A stretch of DNA of 64,000 nt from Acidobacteriota bacterium (GCA_002730735.1 PCAU01000003.1:52574-116573), one strand, 5' to 3'; counted from the stretch's first letter, positions 45,808 through 56,768 are shown. Numbers and translations: made by a program. The notes: generated by a model not told the origin, from the sequence alone.

Positions 45808-46341
45808 CTAATCGTTCGTTGGGACAAAGGCCTCGCCTAATTCCTCAACACTCTTTCCCCTGAGACGAGCCACCGTAACCGGATCTAGTAAACTCGTGAG
45901 ACCCATGAAAGTAGCACGTACAACGTTATGCGGATTCGGAGAGCCAATCGACTTAGTAAGAATGTTCTGAATACCGGCTGATTCAACTACAGCCCGAACG
46001 GCTCCACCTGCAATAATGCCTGTACCTTCAGGAGCTGGCTTTAACAGAACCTTACCCGCACCATAGCGGCCAACCACAGTATGTGGAATAGTCGTCCCCT
46101 GTAGCGGCACTCGGATCAGCGCCTTTCGAGCCGCCTCAATACCTTTCTTAATAGCCGAGGGGACCTCTTTTGCTTTACCAACTGCGAAGCCGACAGCACC
46201 CAGTCCGTCGCCGACAACAACTAAAGCACTGAAGCTCAGATTCTTACCGCCCTTAACGACTTTCGTGACTCGATTGATTGACACAACCATGTCTCTCAAA
46301 TCAAGTTCCGTCGGATCAATTTTTTCTCTCGTCTCAAACAT
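45808..46341 (-). CDS. rpsE: 30S ribosomal protein S5 (uS5)
   Basis: This 177-residue protein takes part in decoding accuracy and mRNA helicase activity. The double-stranded-RNA-binding part is '[30 protein letters not shown]' (in parts, about 18-50), followed by '[20 protein letters not shown]' and '[20 protein letters not shown]'. It sits between rplR (41 nt upstream) and rpmD. Confidence 0.97.
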   Translation of the reverse strand: MFETREKIDPTELDLRDMVVSINRVTKVVKGGKNLSFSALVVVGDGLGAVGFAVGKAKEVPSAIKKGIEAARKALIRVPLQGTTIPHTVVGRYGAGKVLLKPAPEGTGIIAGGAVRAVVESAGIQNILTKSIGSPNPHNVVRATFMGLTSLLDPVTVARLRGKSVEELGEAFVPTND

Positions 46342-46382
46342 AATCTCTCAACCGCGGCGACCGCTCCGCCTTCTGTGTCTGG

Positions 46383-46757
46383 TTAGAACCGCAGCCCTGC
46401 TTCGCGCACGGCCTCGGCCATCGCCTGCACACGCCCGTGATATAGAAATCCTCCCCGATCAAAAACGACGCTATTCACACCGCTCGCGATCAACCGCTCT
46501 GCGACGACCTTCCCGACCGCCTTCGCGCCGGCCACATTACCCCCACCAGTTTCCTTATCAAACGCTGCCCTGACGGTAGGCTCAATGCTTGATGCAGCCA
46601 CTACCGTTGTGCCAGAAACATCGTCAATCGCTTGCGCATAAATGTGCTGCGCGCTTCTGAAAACAGTGAGCCTTGGCCGTTCAGCTGTGCCGGTCACACG
46701 CTTTCGCGTTCTGAACTGAATGCGCTGTCGCCGATCCTTCTTCGTTTTAATTCTCAT
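46383..46757 (-). CDS. rplR: 50S ribosomal protein L18 (uL18)
   Basis: This 124-residue protein binds 5S rRNA. It reads '[20 protein letters not shown]', then '[19 protein letters not shown]', ending '[26 protein letters not shown]'-type sequence typical of L18. The frame opens at a GTG (46778) overlapping rplF; the ATG at 46757, 13 nt after the rplF stop, is the family's normal start. Confidence 0.95.
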   Translation of the reverse strand: MRIKTKKDRRQRIQFRTRKRVTGTAERPRLTVFRSAQHIYAQAIDDVSGTTVVAASSIEPTVRAAFDKETGGGNVAGAKAVGKVVAERLIASGVNSVVFDRGGFLYHGRVQAMAEAVREAGLRF

Positions 46758-46770
46758 GCCCCATTCACCC

Positions 46771-47307
46771 TCACGCACCAGTCTTCCCGACTTTTTTCTT
46801 TAGTTTCTCGCCGGTATATTGAATGCCTTTCTGCTTGTACGGATCGGGCTTGCGAAGGGAACGAATGTCGGCCGCGACCTGGCCAACCAATTGCCTGTCA
46901 ATACCCTGCACGGCAATGTGAGTCTGACGGTCAATTTTCACGTCGATTCCGTCTGGCAAATCGAACACGACAGGATGAGAGTAACCGAGTGTAAATACCA
47001 CCTGCCGTCCCTTGAGCTCGGCCCGGTATCCGATACCAACGATGTCGAGTTCACGCGTGAAGCCATCCACCACACCTTGTACCGCGTTGTTGACAAGGCT
47101 CCTCGCCAACCCGTGGAACTTGTTTAAACCTGGCTCATCTCTGACGATTTGCGCCTGAAGAATGTTGCCTTCCAACTGAAAGCCGATCCCCGGTGGAATG
47201 GCCTGCGCGAGCTGGCCTCTTGGTCCCTTCACATCGACAACGGCTTTACCGACCTTGACCGTCACATCCTTGGGCACAACAATTGGCTTCTTGCCTATGC
47301 GAGACAT
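46771..47307 (-). CDS. rplF: 50S ribosomal protein L6 (uL6)
   Basis: This 178-residue protein near the GTPase centre is built of two repeated domains. It starts '[20 protein letters not shown]', and the conserved C-terminal motif is '[27 protein letters not shown]' (in parts). The lengths and order (rpsH-rplF-rplR) are standard. Confidence 0.97.
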   Translation of the reverse strand: MSRIGKKPIVVPKDVTVKVGKAVVDVKGPRGQLAQAIPPGIGFQLEGNILQAQIVRDEPGLNKFHGLARSLVNNAVQGVVDGFTRELDIVGIGYRAELKGRQVVFTLGYSHPVVFDLPDGIDVKIDRQTHIAVQGIDRQLVGQVAADIRSLRKPDPYKQKGIQYTGEKLKKKVGKTGA

Positions 47308-47330
47308 GATTCAACTTCCCTAGACACCTG

Positions 47331-47741
47331 CTACCAAACGTTGCACAGGACTTCGCCGCCAATGCCTGTACGCGTGGCCTCGCGGCCAGTCATCACACCT
47401 TGCGAGGTTGTTAAGATATTGGTACCCAACCCAGCGAGCACCTTCGGCACCGCATCGCGCCGAAAATAAACCCGACGACCCGGTCGGCTCACACGGTTAA
47501 TTCCAGTGATAACCCGCTCACCTCTGGGTCCGTACTTCAGCAGAATGCGGATAGTCTTCTGAGCTCCACCATTAACGCCAGGCTTTGCATCAAGTTCCTT
47601 GTATCCCTGAATATAGCCTTCGTTATGAAGAATCCGCGAAATTTCCATCTTAAGTTTCGAAGATGGAACGTCTACGCGCTGATGGCGAGCGACTGTGGCA
47701 TTCCGAATGCGTGACAACATATCCGAGATTGGATCAGTCAT
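47331..47741 (-). CDS. rpsH: 30S ribosomal protein S8 (uS8)
   Basis: This 136-residue primary 16S-binding protein is, in E. coli, also the translational repressor of the spc operon. It starts 'MTDPISDMLSRIRNATVARH' and has the C-terminal RNA-binding motif 'GVMTGREATRTGIGGEVLC'. It follows rpsN by 74 nt; that gap has no gene. Confidence 0.97.
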   Translation of the reverse strand: MTDPISDMLSRIRNATVARHQRVDVPSSKLKMEISRILHNEGYIQGYKELDAKPGVNGGAQKTIRILLKYGPRGERVITGINRVSRPGRRVYFRRDAVPKVLAGLGTNILTTSQGVMTGREATRTGIGGEVLCNVW

Positions 47742-47815
47742 ATCTTGACTCTCACGTTACCCACTAATAACGGCGCGAATTTCCAAGCACCGTTCCACTA
47801 CACCGACGTGGCCCT

Positions 47816-48001
47816 CTACCAACTACTCTTAATCACGCCAGCAATATCGCCCCGGAGCGCCAACATACGAAAACAAAGACGACACAATGCGAACTTTCGC
47901 ATGTAGGCTCTTGGGCGTCCGCACCGCCAACAGCGATTACGCCGACGCACCTCGAACTTAGGGGTCTTACTCTCTTTCACTCTCTTGGCTGTCGTTGCCA
48001 T
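47816..48001 (-). CDS. rpsN: 30S ribosomal protein S14, zinc form (uS14)
   Basis: This 61-residue short, zinc-binding 'C+' variant has Cys24-x2-Cys27 (RCWRCGRPR) and Cys40-x2-Cys43 (LCRLCFR). It ends '[15 protein letters not shown]', as expected. It is located between rplE (38 nt upstream) and rpsH. Confidence 0.96.
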   Translation of the reverse strand: MATTAKRVKESKTPKFEVRRRNRCWRCGRPRAYMRKFALCRLCFRMLALRGDIAGVIKSSW

Positions 48002-48039
48002 TACTCTTTACCTACACACTGTTAAATGTATGGTCACCG

Positions 48040-48582
48040 TCAACTCGTCCGAAAGGGCATCCCCATTAATTGCAGGAGCTTCCGGCCTTCTTCATCTGTT
48101 CCCGCCGTAGTTACAACTGAGATGTTCATTCCGCGCGTCGTATCGACCTTCATGTAATCGATCTCTAAAAAAATCAATTGGTCTTTCAAACCCAACGTGT
48201 AGTTTCCCCGACCGTCAAAACCTCGCAACGAAATGCCACGAAAGTCTCGAACACGCGGCAAGGCCACAGAAATCAAACGGTCAAGGAATTCATACATTTG
48301 CTGCCCACGCAGAGTCACCATCGACCCGATTGGCTGTCCTTGCCTTACCTTGAACTGCGCTACTGACTTCTTTGCCCGTCGAACTACGGCGCGCTGGCCA
48401 GTAATCCGACTTAACTCGTCAACACCAACATCAATGAGCTTGACGTTCTGCGTCGCCTCACCCAACCCCATGTTGACAACAATCTTTTCAAGCTTTGGAA
48501 TAGCCATCACACTACGATAGCCAAACTCCTTACGGAGAGCGGGCATCACTTCGCTGACGTACCGTTCCCGCATCCGGCTCAT
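48040..48582 (-). CDS. rplE: 50S ribosomal protein L5 (uL5)
   Basis: This 180-residue protein binds 5S rRNA and contacts the P-site tRNA. Landmarks are '[19 protein letters not shown]', '[17 protein letters not shown]', '[20 protein letters not shown]' and '[21 protein letters not shown]'. The ATG at 48582 overlaps the rplX stop as ATGA, which fits coupled translation; the frame extends further upstream inside rplX. Confidence 0.96.
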   Translation of the reverse strand: MSRMRERYVSEVMPALRKEFGYRSVMAIPKLEKIVVNMGLGEATQNVKLIDVGVDELSRITGQRAVVRRAKKSVAQFKVRQGQPIGSMVTLRGQQMYEFLDRLISVALPRVRDFRGISLRGFDGRGNYTLGLKDQLIFLEIDYMKVDTTRGMNISVVTTAGTDEEGRKLLQLMGMPFRTS

Positions 48583-48908
48583 TTGTCGACTACCCCTTCG
48601 CACTTCCGGCAAACACGTACCTTTCGTCCTTCACCAAGACGCCTTCCAATCCGAGTGGCGGCACCACACTCAGGACAGATAAGCTGCACGTTGGACACGT
48701 GTAGTGATGCTTCGCGCTCAACGATGCCCCCCTTAATGTTTTTTCCTGGGTTCGGTTTCGTATGACGCTTGACGAAGTTCACTCCTTCAACAACGAGGCG
48801 GTTGGTATCTGGAATAATTCGAAGCACTCGACCACTTTTACCGCGGTCTCGTCCTGCGACCACCATCACGTTATCGTTTCGTCGAATCGGCGTCTGCAAG
48901 CGGGACAT
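48579..48908 (-). CDS. rplX: 50S ribosomal protein L24 (uL24) with Cys4 site
   Basis: This 109-residue assembly initiator of the 50S subunit has the KOW motif '[21 protein letters not shown]' (in parts, about 10-35). The C-terminal half carries CxxC pairs 'ICPECGAAT' and 'VCRKCEGV', a possible zinc ribbon found in some bacterial L24 proteins. rplN lies 56 nt upstream; rplE overlaps by 4 nt downstream. Confidence 0.96.
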   Translation of the reverse strand: MSRLQTPIRRNDNVMVVAGRDRGKSGRVLRIIPDTNRLVVEGVNFVKRHTKPNPGKNIKGGIVEREASLHVSNVQLICPECGAATRIGRRLGEGRKVRVCRKCEGVVDK

Positions 48909-48964
48909 GAAAACCTTTCACCTTACCCAAGTCACTAACACAACTGTGCAACTGGTCGCGAGAC

Positions 48965-49333
48965 TCACAACACCTCAGGCGCGAGAGACACAATTTTCAT
49001 AAACTTACGTTCACGCAGCTCCCGAGCAACCGGACCAAATACACGGGTCCCTAGTGGTTCTTTTTGTTCGTTGATCAGTACTGCCGCATTTCGATCAAAA
49101 CGGATATAACTGCCGTCCCGTCGACGTTGCTCTTTACGTGTCCGCACGATCACCGCCCTTACAACCTGCCCTTTCTTCACGGCCGAATCTGGCACAGCTT
49201 CCTTCACTGACGCCGTCACGATGTCACCGAGGTACGCAAAACGACCCGTGGAGCCACCAACCGGATTGATGACCGCGATCTTTCGTGCACCAGAATTGTC
49301 GGCCACATCTAAGACCGACTGCATCTGAATCAT
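48965..49333 (-). CDS. rplN: 50S ribosomal protein L14 (uL14)
   Basis: This 122-residue protein at the subunit interface is highly conserved: '[20 protein letters not shown]', '[20 protein letters not shown]', '[24 protein letters not shown]' (in parts). It starts the spc cluster, 18 nt after rpsQ, with no break from the S10 cluster. Confidence 0.97.
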   Translation of the reverse strand: MIQMQSVLDVADNSGARKIAVINPVGGSTGRFAYLGDIVTASVKEAVPDSAVKKGQVVRAVIVRTRKEQRRRDGSYIRFDRNAAVLINEQKEPLGTRVFGPVARELRERKFMKIVSLAPEVL

Positions 49334-49351
49334 CGGGGCTGCCCCACTCCT

Positions 49352-49606
49352 CTAAACACCACGACTCCGCTTAAGCACTCGCGTCACGACCCATCGCTTG
49401 CGCCGACTCATTGGTCGTCCTTCAGCAATAGCCACACGGTCACCAACTTTGGCGTTATTCGTATCGTCATGTGCCACGAATCTTGATGTGCGCCGCTGCG
49501 TCTTACCATATAGGCCGTGCCGTATTTGCCGTTCAATCGCTACAACGACACTCTTTTCCATTTTGTCGCTGACAACGATTCCTTGAACCTCAGATTTAGT
49601 TGCCAT
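49352..49606 (-). CDS. rpsQ: 30S ribosomal protein S17 (uS17)
   Basis: This 84-residue OB-fold protein binds 16S helix 11. It reads 'GIVVSDKMEKSVVVAIERQI' and 'FVAHDDTNNAKVGDRVAIAEGRPMSRRKRW' (in parts), ending 'VVTRVLKRSRGV'. It is separated by 4 nt from rpmC. Confidence 0.97.
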   Translation of the reverse strand: MATKSEVQGIVVSDKMEKSVVVAIERQIRHGLYGKTQRRTSRFVAHDDTNNAKVGDRVAIAEGRPMSRRKRWVVTRVLKRSRGV

Positions 49607-49610
49607 TACG

Positions 49611-49847
49611 TCACTCGCCCACTACCTCATCGGTTGATCTCGTTGTAATCTCTTGATTACGTTCGTTCTCACGCAATAACGTCTTCACTCGTGCTAAGTC
49701 GCGACGAGTTTCTCGAAGTGTGAAAGATGAATCTAGTTGCCCCATCCCCTTCTGAATACGTAACCGAAACACCTGTTCATCTAGGTCACGTTCCCGATGC
49801 CGAAGGTCTTCGTCCGTGAGTTCACGAAAGTCAGCAATTTTCGTCAT
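49611..49847 (-). CDS. rpmC: 50S ribosomal protein L29 (uL29)
   Basis: This 78-residue helical protein lies at the exit tunnel. It shows 'FRELTDEDLRHRERDLDEQ' and 'LRETRRDLARVKTLLRENE'. The acidic/Thr tail (EITTRSTDEVVGE) is slightly longer than the usual 63-70 residues. It sits between rplP (5 nt upstream) and rpsQ. Confidence 0.96.
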   Translation of the reverse strand: MTKIADFRELTDEDLRHRERDLDEQVFRLRIQKGMGQLDSSFTLRETRRDLARVKTLLRENERNQEITTRSTDEVVGE

Positions 49848-49852
49848 GACAC

Positions 49853-50260
49853 CTACTCTAAGAAGCGGGTCGCAAATTGAGTCCGGATCGGCAACTTTGC
49901 CGTAGCACGCCGCATCGCCTCACGGGCATCGGCCTCGTTGACTCCTTCCATCTCAAAGAGAATTCGCCCAGGACGAACAACGGCAACCCACCCTTCAGGC
50001 GAACCTTTACCCTTACCCATCCGCACTTCTTGAGGCTTCTTGGTAATTGGCTTATCCGGGAAAACCCGGATCCAGACCTTACCTCCACGCTTGATGAAAC
50101 GCGTCATGGCAACACGAGCTGCTTCGATCTGACGAGCAGTCATCCAGCACGGTTCGAGAGCCTTCAAACCATAATCGCCAAACGAAACAGTCGAACCACG
50201 CCATGCCTTTCCAGCCATGCGACCTCGCTGCTGCTTCCGATACTTAACCTTCTTCGGCAT
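49853..50260 (-). CDS. rplP: 50S ribosomal protein L16 (uL16)
   Basis: This 135-residue protein organises the A-site of the 50S subunit. It starts '[20 protein letters not shown]', then 'EARQIEAAR'-type '[20 protein letters not shown]' and '[26 protein letters not shown]' (in parts). The start at 50260 is the family start; the frame has an earlier in-frame Met two codons up. It lies 11 nt after rpsC. Confidence 0.96.
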   Translation of the reverse strand: MPKKVKYRKQQRGRMAGKAWRGSTVSFGDYGLKALEPCWMTARQIEAARVAMTRFIKRGGKVWIRVFPDKPITKKPQEVRMGKGKGSPEGWVAVVRPGRILFEMEGVNEADAREAMRRATAKLPIRTQFATRFLE

Positions 50261-50271
50261 CAACATGATCG

Positions 50272-50955
50272 TTAACCCATTCGCCGCGGACGACGTGGCG
50301 CACTATACTCTTCCTCCTGGCCAATCAAGGGCTTCAGTCGCTCGCCCTTATAGAGCCAGACCTTCACACCAATCTTCCCGTAGGTCGTACCAGCCTCGGC
50401 GAATCCATAGTCAATGTCAGCACGTAGTGTCTGCAGTGGAAGCTGTCCGTGAAGATACCACTCGGATCGCGAAATCTCAGCGCCGTTGAGTCGCCCGGAC
50501 ACGCGGACCTTGATACCCTTCGCCCCAAATCTGAGCGCTGACTCAACAGCCTTCCGCATGGCACGCCTGAACGCCACTCGTTTCTCTAGCTGTAACGCCA
50601 CCGACTCTCCGATTAACTGAGCGTCAAGCTCGGGCTTTTGGATCTCCTGGATATTGATAAATACTTCACGGTTGGTTCGCTTCTGCACCTCAATTTTCAA
50701 TTTGTCGACCTCAGCACCTTTTCGGCCAATGATGATGCCTGGTCGAGACGTGTGAATGTCGATCTTCAGCTTATTAGCGGCCCGTTCTATTTCAATCTTC
50801 GACACTCCCGCATGCGAGAATCGTTTTTTCAGATCCCGCTTAAGCGCCAAATCTTCATGCAGCAACTTTGCGTAATCCTTATCCGCATACCACCGAGAGC
50901 TCCAAGTCTTATTGAAGCCAAGCCGAAATCCGTACGGATGGACCTTCTGTCCCAT
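50272..50955 (-). CDS. rpsC: 30S ribosomal protein S3 (uS3)
   Basis: This 227-residue protein lines the mRNA entry channel. It starts '[18 protein letters not shown]', carries the KH motif '[20 protein letters not shown]', and has the C-terminal domain '[20 protein letters not shown]', ending 'PRRPRRMG'. It sits between rplV (16 nt upstream) and rplP. Confidence 0.97.
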   Translation of the reverse strand: MGQKVHPYGFRLGFNKTWSSRWYADKDYAKLLHEDLALKRDLKKRFSHAGVSKIEIERAANKLKIDIHTSRPGIIIGRKGAEVDKLKIEVQKRTNREVFINIQEIQKPELDAQLIGESVALQLEKRVAFRRAMRKAVESALRFGAKGIKVRVSGRLNGAEISRSEWYLHGQLPLQTLRADIDYGFAEAGTTYGKIGVKVWLYKGERLKPLIGQEEEYSAPRRPRRMG

Positions 50956-50971
50956 TTCTATGTCCTCAACG

Positions 50972-51451
50972 TCAGTTACTTTTTTGCCGTTTCACCGCTG
51001 ACTTACGCGGGGACCGTTTCTTCTTCGACACTGACGTAGACTGTGCTACCTGACGCTCCTCAGTATCGTCCTCTTCCGATTCCAATTGAACAGCTTCAAC
51101 TGACCCAACTGTTCGCTCACCCACTTGCACGGTTAAATGCGCCGTCCGCTTCACAATCCTAAAAGCTCTACCCATCGGCGCAGGACGGACACGCTTCTGC
51201 GACGGACCTCCGTTGGCGTAGCAGGCCGTAACCACCAACCGTTCAACATCGCCATTAAAACCGTCCCTCTGCTGAGCATTTGCAATGGCGGAACGAAGTA
51301 CCTTTTCAATGTCTCGAGCGACCGCCTTACGCGTATAACGAAGTACGGCCAGCGCGGAATTAACATTGCGACCTCGAATCACGTCGAGGACAAGTTTGGC
51401 CTTCTGCGCCGAAGTGCGAACGTAGCGAGCAGTGGCGCTAGCTTCTATCAC
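50972..51451 (-). CDS. rplV: 50S ribosomal protein L22 (uL22) with C-terminal extension
   Basis: This 159-residue protein has the normal L22 core at residues 1-112 ([20 protein letters not shown], and the tunnel-loop region '[20 protein letters not shown]'). A tail of about 45 residues, first acidic (ESEEDDTEE), then Lys/Arg/Ser-rich ([14 protein letters not shown]), is absent from the usual 110-residue protein. It overlaps the rpsS stop by 4 nt (ATGA). Confidence 0.96.
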   Translation of the reverse strand: MIEASATARYVRTSAQKAKLVLDVIRGRNVNSALAVLRYTRKAVARDIEKVLRSAIANAQQRDGFNGDVERLVVTACYANGGPSQKRVRPAPMGRAFRIVKRTAHLTVQVGERTVGSVEAVQLESEEDDTEERQVAQSTSVSKKKRSPRKSAVKRQKSN

Positions 51452-51768
51452 GACGAGGCTCCTGGCGGCATCCTAGGCGCACTGGCGGCCACGGTGGCAG
51501 CCTTTTCACTCTTGGTAGTGTGGCCCTTGAATTGGCGAGTCGGTGAAAACTCGCCCAGCTTGTGACCCACCATGTTTTCGGTGATATAGGCCGGAATAAA
51601 CTTGCGCCCGTTATGCACAGCGATCGTGTGACCGACCATCTCCGGCACGACTGTCGAACGCCGAGACCAAGTCTTGATGACCTTCTTATTACCACCACGA
51701 TTCATGATCTCGACCTTCTCAAGCAACGATAAGTCGACAAACGGGCCCTTTTTCAGCGATCTACTCAT
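51448..51768 (-). CDS. rpsS: 30S ribosomal protein S19 (uS19)
   Basis: This 106-residue head protein starts '[20 protein letters not shown]' and has '[30 protein letters not shown]' (in parts) and '[15 protein letters not shown]'. An Ala/Pro tail of about 14 residues exceeds the common 92. It lies 11 nt after rplB and overlaps rplV. Confidence 0.97.
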   Translation of the reverse strand: MSRSLKKGPFVDLSLLEKVEIMNRGGNKKVIKTWSRRSTVVPEMVGHTIAVHNGRKFIPAYITENMVGHKLGEFSPTRQFKGHTTKSEKAATVAASAPRMPPGASS

Positions 51769-51779
51769 AGTGTCCTTCG

Positions 51780-52616
51780 CTATTTCGACTTGCGCTTTGC
51801 CCGCCGTTTTATAATGAATCGGTCGGTCATCTTGCGGTTACGGGTTCTGTAACCCTTTGTAGGCATGCCCCAAGGAGACACCGGGTGTCGACCACCAGCG
51901 GTCTTACCCTCACCACCACCTAGCGGATGGTCTACCGGATTCATGGCCGACCCACGAACGTGCGGACGCTTCCCCTTCCAGCGGTTGCGCCCTGCCTTAC
52001 CAATCGACACATTTTCATGGTCCAGGTTGCCGACCTGACCAATAGTTGCAAAACACTCAATATTAATACGACGCACTTCACCCGAAGGCATTCTCATCGA
52101 CGCGTATGCACCCTCTTTTGCAACCAGCTGGACAGAAGAGCCAGCACTGCGCGCAATCTGCCCACCCTTGCCTGGGCGTAACTCAACATTGTGCACCTGC
52201 GTTCCCAGAGGAATATTCTTTAGCGGTAGTGCATTTCCCCGAAGAATGTCGACTTGATCCCCCGCGACTATCGTATCGCCGACCTTAACGCCTTCTGGTT
52301 GAAGAATGTATCGCTTCTCTCCATCAGCATAGGTCACTAGGGCGATGCGCGCCGACCGGTTCGGGTCGTATTCAATTGTTGAAACCGTCGCCGGCACGTC
52401 ACGCTTTGAACGCTTAAAATCAATAATGCGATACCGACGCTTGTGTCCACCTCCACGCCACCAAGAGGTCTGCTGCCCGGTGTTATTCCGACCGCCTGTG
52501 CGATGCAACGGTTCAGTGAGCGGCTTATACGGACCAACAGACGTAATCTCATCGAAGGTCTGCACCGTTTGAAACCGTCGGCCGGCCGATGTCGGCTTGT
52601 ATTTACGAATAGCCAT
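51780..52616 (-). CDS. rplB: 50S ribosomal protein L2 (uL2)
   Basis: This 278-residue protein is central to peptidyl transfer and subunit joining. It shows '[27 protein letters not shown]' (in parts, about 42-68) and the catalytic-site loop '[25 protein letters not shown]' with the conserved histidine (about 220-245). It sits between rplW (17 nt upstream) and rpsS. Confidence 0.98.
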   Translation of the reverse strand: MAIRKYKPTSAGRRFQTVQTFDEITSVGPYKPLTEPLHRTGGRNNTGQQTSWWRGGGHKRRYRIIDFKRSKRDVPATVSTIEYDPNRSARIALVTYADGEKRYILQPEGVKVGDTIVAGDQVDILRGNALPLKNIPLGTQVHNVELRPGKGGQIARSAGSSVQLVAKEGAYASMRMPSGEVRRINIECFATIGQVGNLDHENVSIGKAGRNRWKGKRPHVRGSAMNPVDHPLGGGEGKTAGGRHPVSPWGMPTKGYRTRNRKMTDRFIIKRRAKRKSK

Positions 52617-52633
52617 TTTGCCCTTTATTAAAC

Positions 52634-52924
52634 CTAGGCACCCTCAAGGAACTCCGGCATCTTTTCACCGTCACGAAGACGGACGTACGCTTTCTTCCAA
52701 TCTGGACGCTGCCCGACAAACCGCCCTTGCCGTTTCGTCTTGCCATGGGTGATCGAGGTCCTAACACTGGCCACCTTAATCTTAAATAACTGCTCAACAG
52801 CCTGCTTGACCTCAATCTTCGTTGCATTCATCGCAACTTGAAACGCGAGCGTCAGGCCGTCTTCCCGCATAACAGTCGTTTTCTCCGTGATAAGTGGCCG
52901 TCGGATCACCTCTGTAAGTTTCAT
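52634..52924 (-). CDS. rplW: 50S ribosomal protein L23 (uL23)
   Basis: This 96-residue docking site for trigger factor and SRP at the exit tunnel starts '[20 protein letters not shown]', with '[22 protein letters not shown]' and '[21 protein letters not shown]' (in parts). The ATG overlaps the rplD stop as ATGA. Confidence 0.97.
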   Translation of the reverse strand: MKLTEVIRRPLITEKTTVMREDGLTLAFQVAMNATKIEVKQAVEQLFKIKVASVRTSITHGKTKRQGRFVGQRPDWKKAYVRLRDGEKMPEFLEGA

Positions 52925-53544
52925 TGTGCGAACCCTGCCTGTAGCGCCTCGATTGCGGCCTGAGTCGTAATCACACGGCTCGACTCCATAACGTCGCGCG
53001 CCGTCAAATGAGTTACACCAACCAGGCGCACACCTTCGATATTCCTGACCGACAGTAGCAGCTTGCTATCCGGCGTCACGTCAATCATTAGGACGCTCCG
53101 ATGTGCACCAAGCCGATCGAGTAATTCGCCTGCAAGTTTTGTCTTGACCTCACTAAGCGCCAACTTATCCACCACAGTCACGCTACTCTCAGAAATCCGT
53201 TGGGACAAGGCTGCGCGCAGCGCTCCTCGCCGCATCTTTCGCGGCATTGCGTAATCATAGGACCGAGGCTTTGGCCCAAACACCGTCCCACCTTTTCGCC
53301 ATATCGGATTCCTAATATCGCCCGTTCGCGCTCGTCCGGTGCCCTTTTGCCGCCAAGGTTTGTTGCCGCTACCACTAACGAGACCTCGGGTTTTGGTCGC
53401 ATGGGTGCCCCGCCGATCGACCGCATTCTGATACACAACCGCTTCCCAAATAAGCCCAGTGTTCACACGCTCGCCGAATATCTTAGGATCGAGATTGACA
53501 GAACCAACTTTCTTGTTCTGTTCATTCACAACGTCTACAGTCAT
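52921..53544 (-). CDS. rplD: 50S ribosomal protein L4 (uL4)
   Basis: This 207-residue protein lines the exit tunnel; in E. coli it also regulates the S10 operon. It shows '[30 protein letters not shown]' (in parts, about 43-72) and '[20 protein letters not shown]'. The ATG at 53544 has GGAG 6 nt upstream; the longer frame to 53556 begins with a TTG. It overlaps rplW by 4 nt. Confidence 0.97.
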   Translation of the reverse strand: MTVDVVNEQNKKVGSVNLDPKIFGERVNTGLIWEAVVYQNAVDRRGTHATKTRGLVSGSGNKPWRQKGTGRARTGDIRNPIWRKGGTVFGPKPRSYDYAMPRKMRRGALRAALSQRISESSVTVVDKLALSEVKTKLAGELLDRLGAHRSVLMIDVTPDSKLLLSVRNIEGVRLVGVTHLTARDVMESSRVITTQAAIEALQAGFAQ

Positions 53545-53577
53545 GCACGTCTCCAACTCGCCGTTATCGGAGCCAAG

Positions 53578-54258
53578 CTACTTCTTATCCTTAGATGCGT
53601 CTTTCGGTCCAACCTGAACCGGTCGTCTCGCAGCAATTGCCTTTCGAACAAGCACATAACTACCTGGCGCTCCAGGTACAGCGCCTTGGACGATCAGTAA
53701 GTGGTTTTCTTCATCGACTCGTACCACCTGCAGACTACGTACAGTCACACGACGACCTCCCATCCTGCCTGGTCCCCGCATTCCCTTAATAACGCGAGAC
53801 GGATACGACGAAGCACCGATTGACCCCGGTGCACGATGAAACATAGACCCGTGGGTCGCACGCCCTCCCGAAAATCCGTGCCGCTTCATCACTCCTTGAA
53901 ACCCCTTACCGCGGCCCGTGCCAATTACATCCACGCGATCACCGCCGGCGAACATCGACGCCAGCACTTGATCGCCCGGCTTCATCGGTTCCTCGCCGGG
54001 CACCGTTGCAACTTCCCGGAGAATCCTCGTCGGTGGAAGTTCTGCTTTATTGAAATGACCGGCAATCGGTTTTGTCACTCTAGCTGGCCCCTCCTCGACT
54101 AGACCGAGTTGCACTGCTTCGTATCCGTCCTTGGTCGACGTTTTCGCCTGTACAACAACACAAGGCCCAGCTTTAATGACGGTCGCAGGTCGGACCCTGC
54201 CACCCTCATCGAAGAGCTGCGTCATCCCAACTTTCTTTCCAATAATGCCTGTGACCAT
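53578..54258 (-). CDS. rplC: 50S ribosomal protein L3 (uL3)
   Basis: This 226-residue protein nucleates 50S assembly and reaches the peptidyl transferase centre. It shows '[19 protein letters not shown]', '[20 protein letters not shown]', '[23 protein letters not shown]' (in parts). Three ATGs stand close together (54270, 54261, 54258); 54258 has GAGGG with 5-nt spacing and gives the usual MVTGIIG start. The end is Lys/Asp-rich. Confidence 0.96.
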   Translation of the reverse strand: MVTGIIGKKVGMTQLFDEGGRVRPATVIKAGPCVVVQAKTSTKDGYEAVQLGLVEEGPARVTKPIAGHFNKAELPPTRILREVATVPGEEPMKPGDQVLASMFAGGDRVDVIGTGRGKGFQGVMKRHGFSGGRATHGSMFHRAPGSIGASSYPSRVIKGMRGPGRMGGRRVTVRSLQVVRVDEENHLLIVQGAVPGAPGSYVLVRKAIAARRPVQVGPKDASKDKK

Positions 54259-54287
54259 CATGGCCCTCATAGTCCTTAGGACGTGAA

Positions 54288-54620
54288 TTACTTGTGCTCC
54301 TTACCAAAGGCCTTAATCTCAACATCCACGCCCGCAGGCAAATCAAGCTTCATTAGTGCATCCACCGTCTGTGGCGTCGGCTCAAAAATATCAATGAGTC
54401 GTTTGTGAGTACGGATCTCAAACTGCTCGCGGGACTTCTTATCGACGTGCGGTGATCGTAGAACCGTCCACTTATTCTTCTCCGTGGGTAACGGAATAGG
54501 ACCGGCGAGCTGGGCCCCGGTCCGCTTCGCCGTATCGACGATCTCCGTGGTCGACTGATCAAGTACCCGGTAGTCGTACGCCTTCAGGCGAATTCGAATC
54601 TTGTCACTGAACGTGGCCAT
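54288..54620 (-). CDS. rpsJ: 30S ribosomal protein S10 (uS10)
   Basis: This 110-residue protein, also known as transcription factor NusE in antitermination complexes, shows '[20 protein letters not shown]', '[29 protein letters not shown]' (in parts), ending '[13 protein letters not shown]'. It heads the S10 cluster, 42 nt after fusA. In many genomes tuf would lie between them. Confidence 0.97.
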   Translation of the reverse strand: MATFSDKIRIRLKAYDYRVLDQSTTEIVDTAKRTGAQLAGPIPLPTEKNKWTVLRSPHVDKKSREQFEIRTHKRLIDIFEPTPQTVDALMKLDLPAGVDVEIKAFGKEHK

Positions 54621-54662
54621 CTCATCTTCCCCACTTTACCGACATCGTCCAACTAACATCCG

Positions 54663-56768
54663 TTACCGACCAAGAACGCGCGCAACGACTTCCTCGCTCA
54701 CCTGTTCAGGGGCCGGCTCGTACTGAAAGAAATGCATCGAGTGCGTTGCACGCCCTTGCGTGCGGGACCGTAAGTCAGTGGCATAGCCAAACATGGCTGA
54801 CAGCGGCACAAACGCGGTCACGATTTGCGTACCACCACGCGCTTCCATCGAGTGGATACGCCCCCGACGCCCTTTCATGTCGCTCATCGTGTCGCCTAAG
54901 TAATCCTCTGGCACTACAATTTCAACGCGCATAACGGGCTCGAGTAGAATCGGCCCAGCCTTCTTCGCTGCATTTCGAAATGCCATTGACCCAGCGATTT
55001 TGAATGCTACTTCTGAGGAATCTACCGCATGAAAAGAACCGTCATAGAGTGAAACGCTTAAATCGTCGAGGGGGTACCCGGCAAGAACACCGGTCGTCAT
55101 CGCTTCGCGAATACCTCCCTCTACAGGTTTAATGAACTCTCTTGGGATGGCACCGCCCACAATGTCGTTAACGAATTTAAAGCCAGTACCGGGCTTACCT
55201 GGTTCAATCCGGATCTTCACGTGACCATACTGCCCACGTCCACCAGTTTGCTTCACATACCGACCCTCTCCTGCGGATGGCTTTGTTAAGGTTTCCTTGT
55301 AAGCCACTTGCGGCCGGCCGACGCTGGCCGCCACGCCGAACTCCCGCTGAAGCCGGTCAACGATGATCTCCAGATGCAATTCACCCATACCGGAGATAAC
55401 AACTTGGCCCGTCTCGTGGTCCGTCCGAACCTGAAAGGTTGGGTCTTCGGCACTCAGCTTCGCCATGCCCTGTCCAAGCTTTTCTTGGTCAGTACGGGTA
55501 CGCGGCTCAATTGCGAGTGAAATAACTGGTTCAGGAAACTCCATCGCCTCAAGTGTGATCGGATATCTTCGGTCACATAGCGTGTCACCCGTTGCCATGC
55601 TCCTTAAACCAACCGCCGCCGCAATATCACCCGCGTAAACCTCGTTGATCTCCTCACGCTTATTAGCGTGCATCTTTAAAAGTCGCCCAAGACGCTCGCT
55701 GCGGTCTTTCGTTGGGTTGTAGACCGATGCGCCGGTCTTCATAACCCCAGAATAGACCCGAAAGAAGGTCAGTTGCCCAACGAATGGGTCAGTAAGAATC
55801 TTAAAAGCCAGTGCTGAAAACACAGCGTCGTCACTCGCTTCCCGCTCAACAACCGTCTCTTCAGCCTGTGTCGGGTCTAGGCCGGTAACGGAGGGCACGT
55901 CAGTGGGGGACGGCAAATAATTCACAACGGCATCAAGGAGCGGCTGAATTCCCTTATTCTTAAACGCGGCACCACACAAAACTGGTACGAATGGCGCCTG
56001 TTCACTACGCACCGACTCGATGACGCGACGACGTAGTGTAGCGATGATGTCATCATCAGCCATCGGTTCACCGCGAAGGTACTTCTCTAGCAGTTCATCG
56101 TTAGCTTCACTGACCTTCTCTACCAACTGCTCTCGGTAAATCGTCGCCTCAGGCATCATCGATTCAGGAATTTCCTGAATGAGCGATTCCGCTCCCAAGG
56201 TCTCATCGGCATAACGAATCACCTTCATACTGATCAAATCAATCACGCCCTGAAATTCAGCTTCAGAGCCAAACGGAATCTGCAAGGCAATCGGATTCGC
56301 TTGCAACTTCGTCCTAATCTGATCAAGTGTGCGAGCAAAATCAGCCCCCACACGGTCCATCTTATTTACGAAACAAATCCGTGGAACACGATACTTGTCG
56401 GCCTGACGCCAAACGGTCTCCGTCTGAGGCTCAACACCAGCGACAGCATCGAACACGGCCACCGCACCATCAAGCACCCTCAGTGAACGTTCAACCTCGG
56501 CAGTAAAATCGACGTGGCCAGGCGTATCGATGATGTTGATTCGATGATCACGCCAAAGGCAGGTAGTGGCTGCGGATGTAATGGTAATCCCACGCTCCTG
56601 CTCCTGCGCCATCCAGTCCATCACGGCCGTTCCGTCATGCACTTCGCCGAGCTTGTAGGTGATACCCGTATAAAACAGAATGCGCTCAGTGGTCGTTGTC
56701 TTACCAGCATCAATATGCGCCATGATGCCGATATTGCGCGTCCTGTCGATCGGTGCCAGCCTCGCCAT
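54663..56768 (-). CDS. fusA: Elongation factor G
   Basis: This 701-residue translocase GTPase of the ribosome shows G1 '[13 protein letters not shown]' (17-29), switch I '[12 protein letters not shown]', G3 'DTPGHVDF', G4 'NKMDRVGAD', and domain IV '[15 protein letters not shown]' before the final '[12 protein letters not shown]'. The start at 56768 gives [20 protein letters not shown], the family pattern; the open frame extends to 56852 into the rpsG-fusA spacer. It is the last gene of a str cluster without tuf. A divergent EF-G paralogue is encoded at 36721-38796. Confidence 0.98.
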   Translation of the reverse strand: MARLAPIDRTRNIGIMAHIDAGKTTTTERILFYTGITYKLGEVHDGTAVMDWMAQEQERGITITSAATTCLWRDHRINIIDTPGHVDFTAEVERSLRVLDGAVAVFDAVAGVEPQTETVWRQADKYRVPRICFVNKMDRVGADFARTLDQIRTKLQANPIALQIPFGSEAEFQGVIDLISMKVIRYADETLGAESLIQEIPESMMPEATIYREQLVEKVSEANDELLEKYLRGEPMADDDIIATLRRRVIESVRSEQAPFVPVLCGAAFKNKGIQPLLDAVVNYLPSPTDVPSVTGLDPTQAEETVVEREASDDAVFSALAFKILTDPFVGQLTFFRVYSGVMKTGASVYNPTKDRSERLGRLLKMHANKREEINEVYAGDIAAAVGLRSMATGDTLCDRRYPITLEAMEFPEPVISLAIEPRTRTDQEKLGQGMAKLSAEDPTFQVRTDHETGQVVISGMGELHLEIIVDRLQREFGVAASVGRPQVAYKETLTKPSAGEGRYVKQTGGRGQYGHVKIRIEPGKPGTGFKFVNDIVGGAIPREFIKPVEGGIREAMTTGVLAGYPLDDLSVSLYDGSFHAVDSSEVAFKIAGSMAFRNAAKKAGPILLEPVMRVEIVVPEDYLGDTMSDMKGRRGRIHSMEARGGTQIVTAFVPLSAMFGYATDLRSRTQGRATHSMHFFQYEPAPEQVSEEVVARVLGR

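Noticed and set aside
49877..50275. 132-codon plus-strand frame opposite rplP
   Set aside because: Lies wholly across rplP with Ser/His/Arg-rich low-sense composition; a shadow frame.
53200..53700. 166-codon plus-strand frame opposite rplD
   Set aside because: It is antisense to a certain ribosomal protein gene, has no family features and no ribosome site; a shadow frame.
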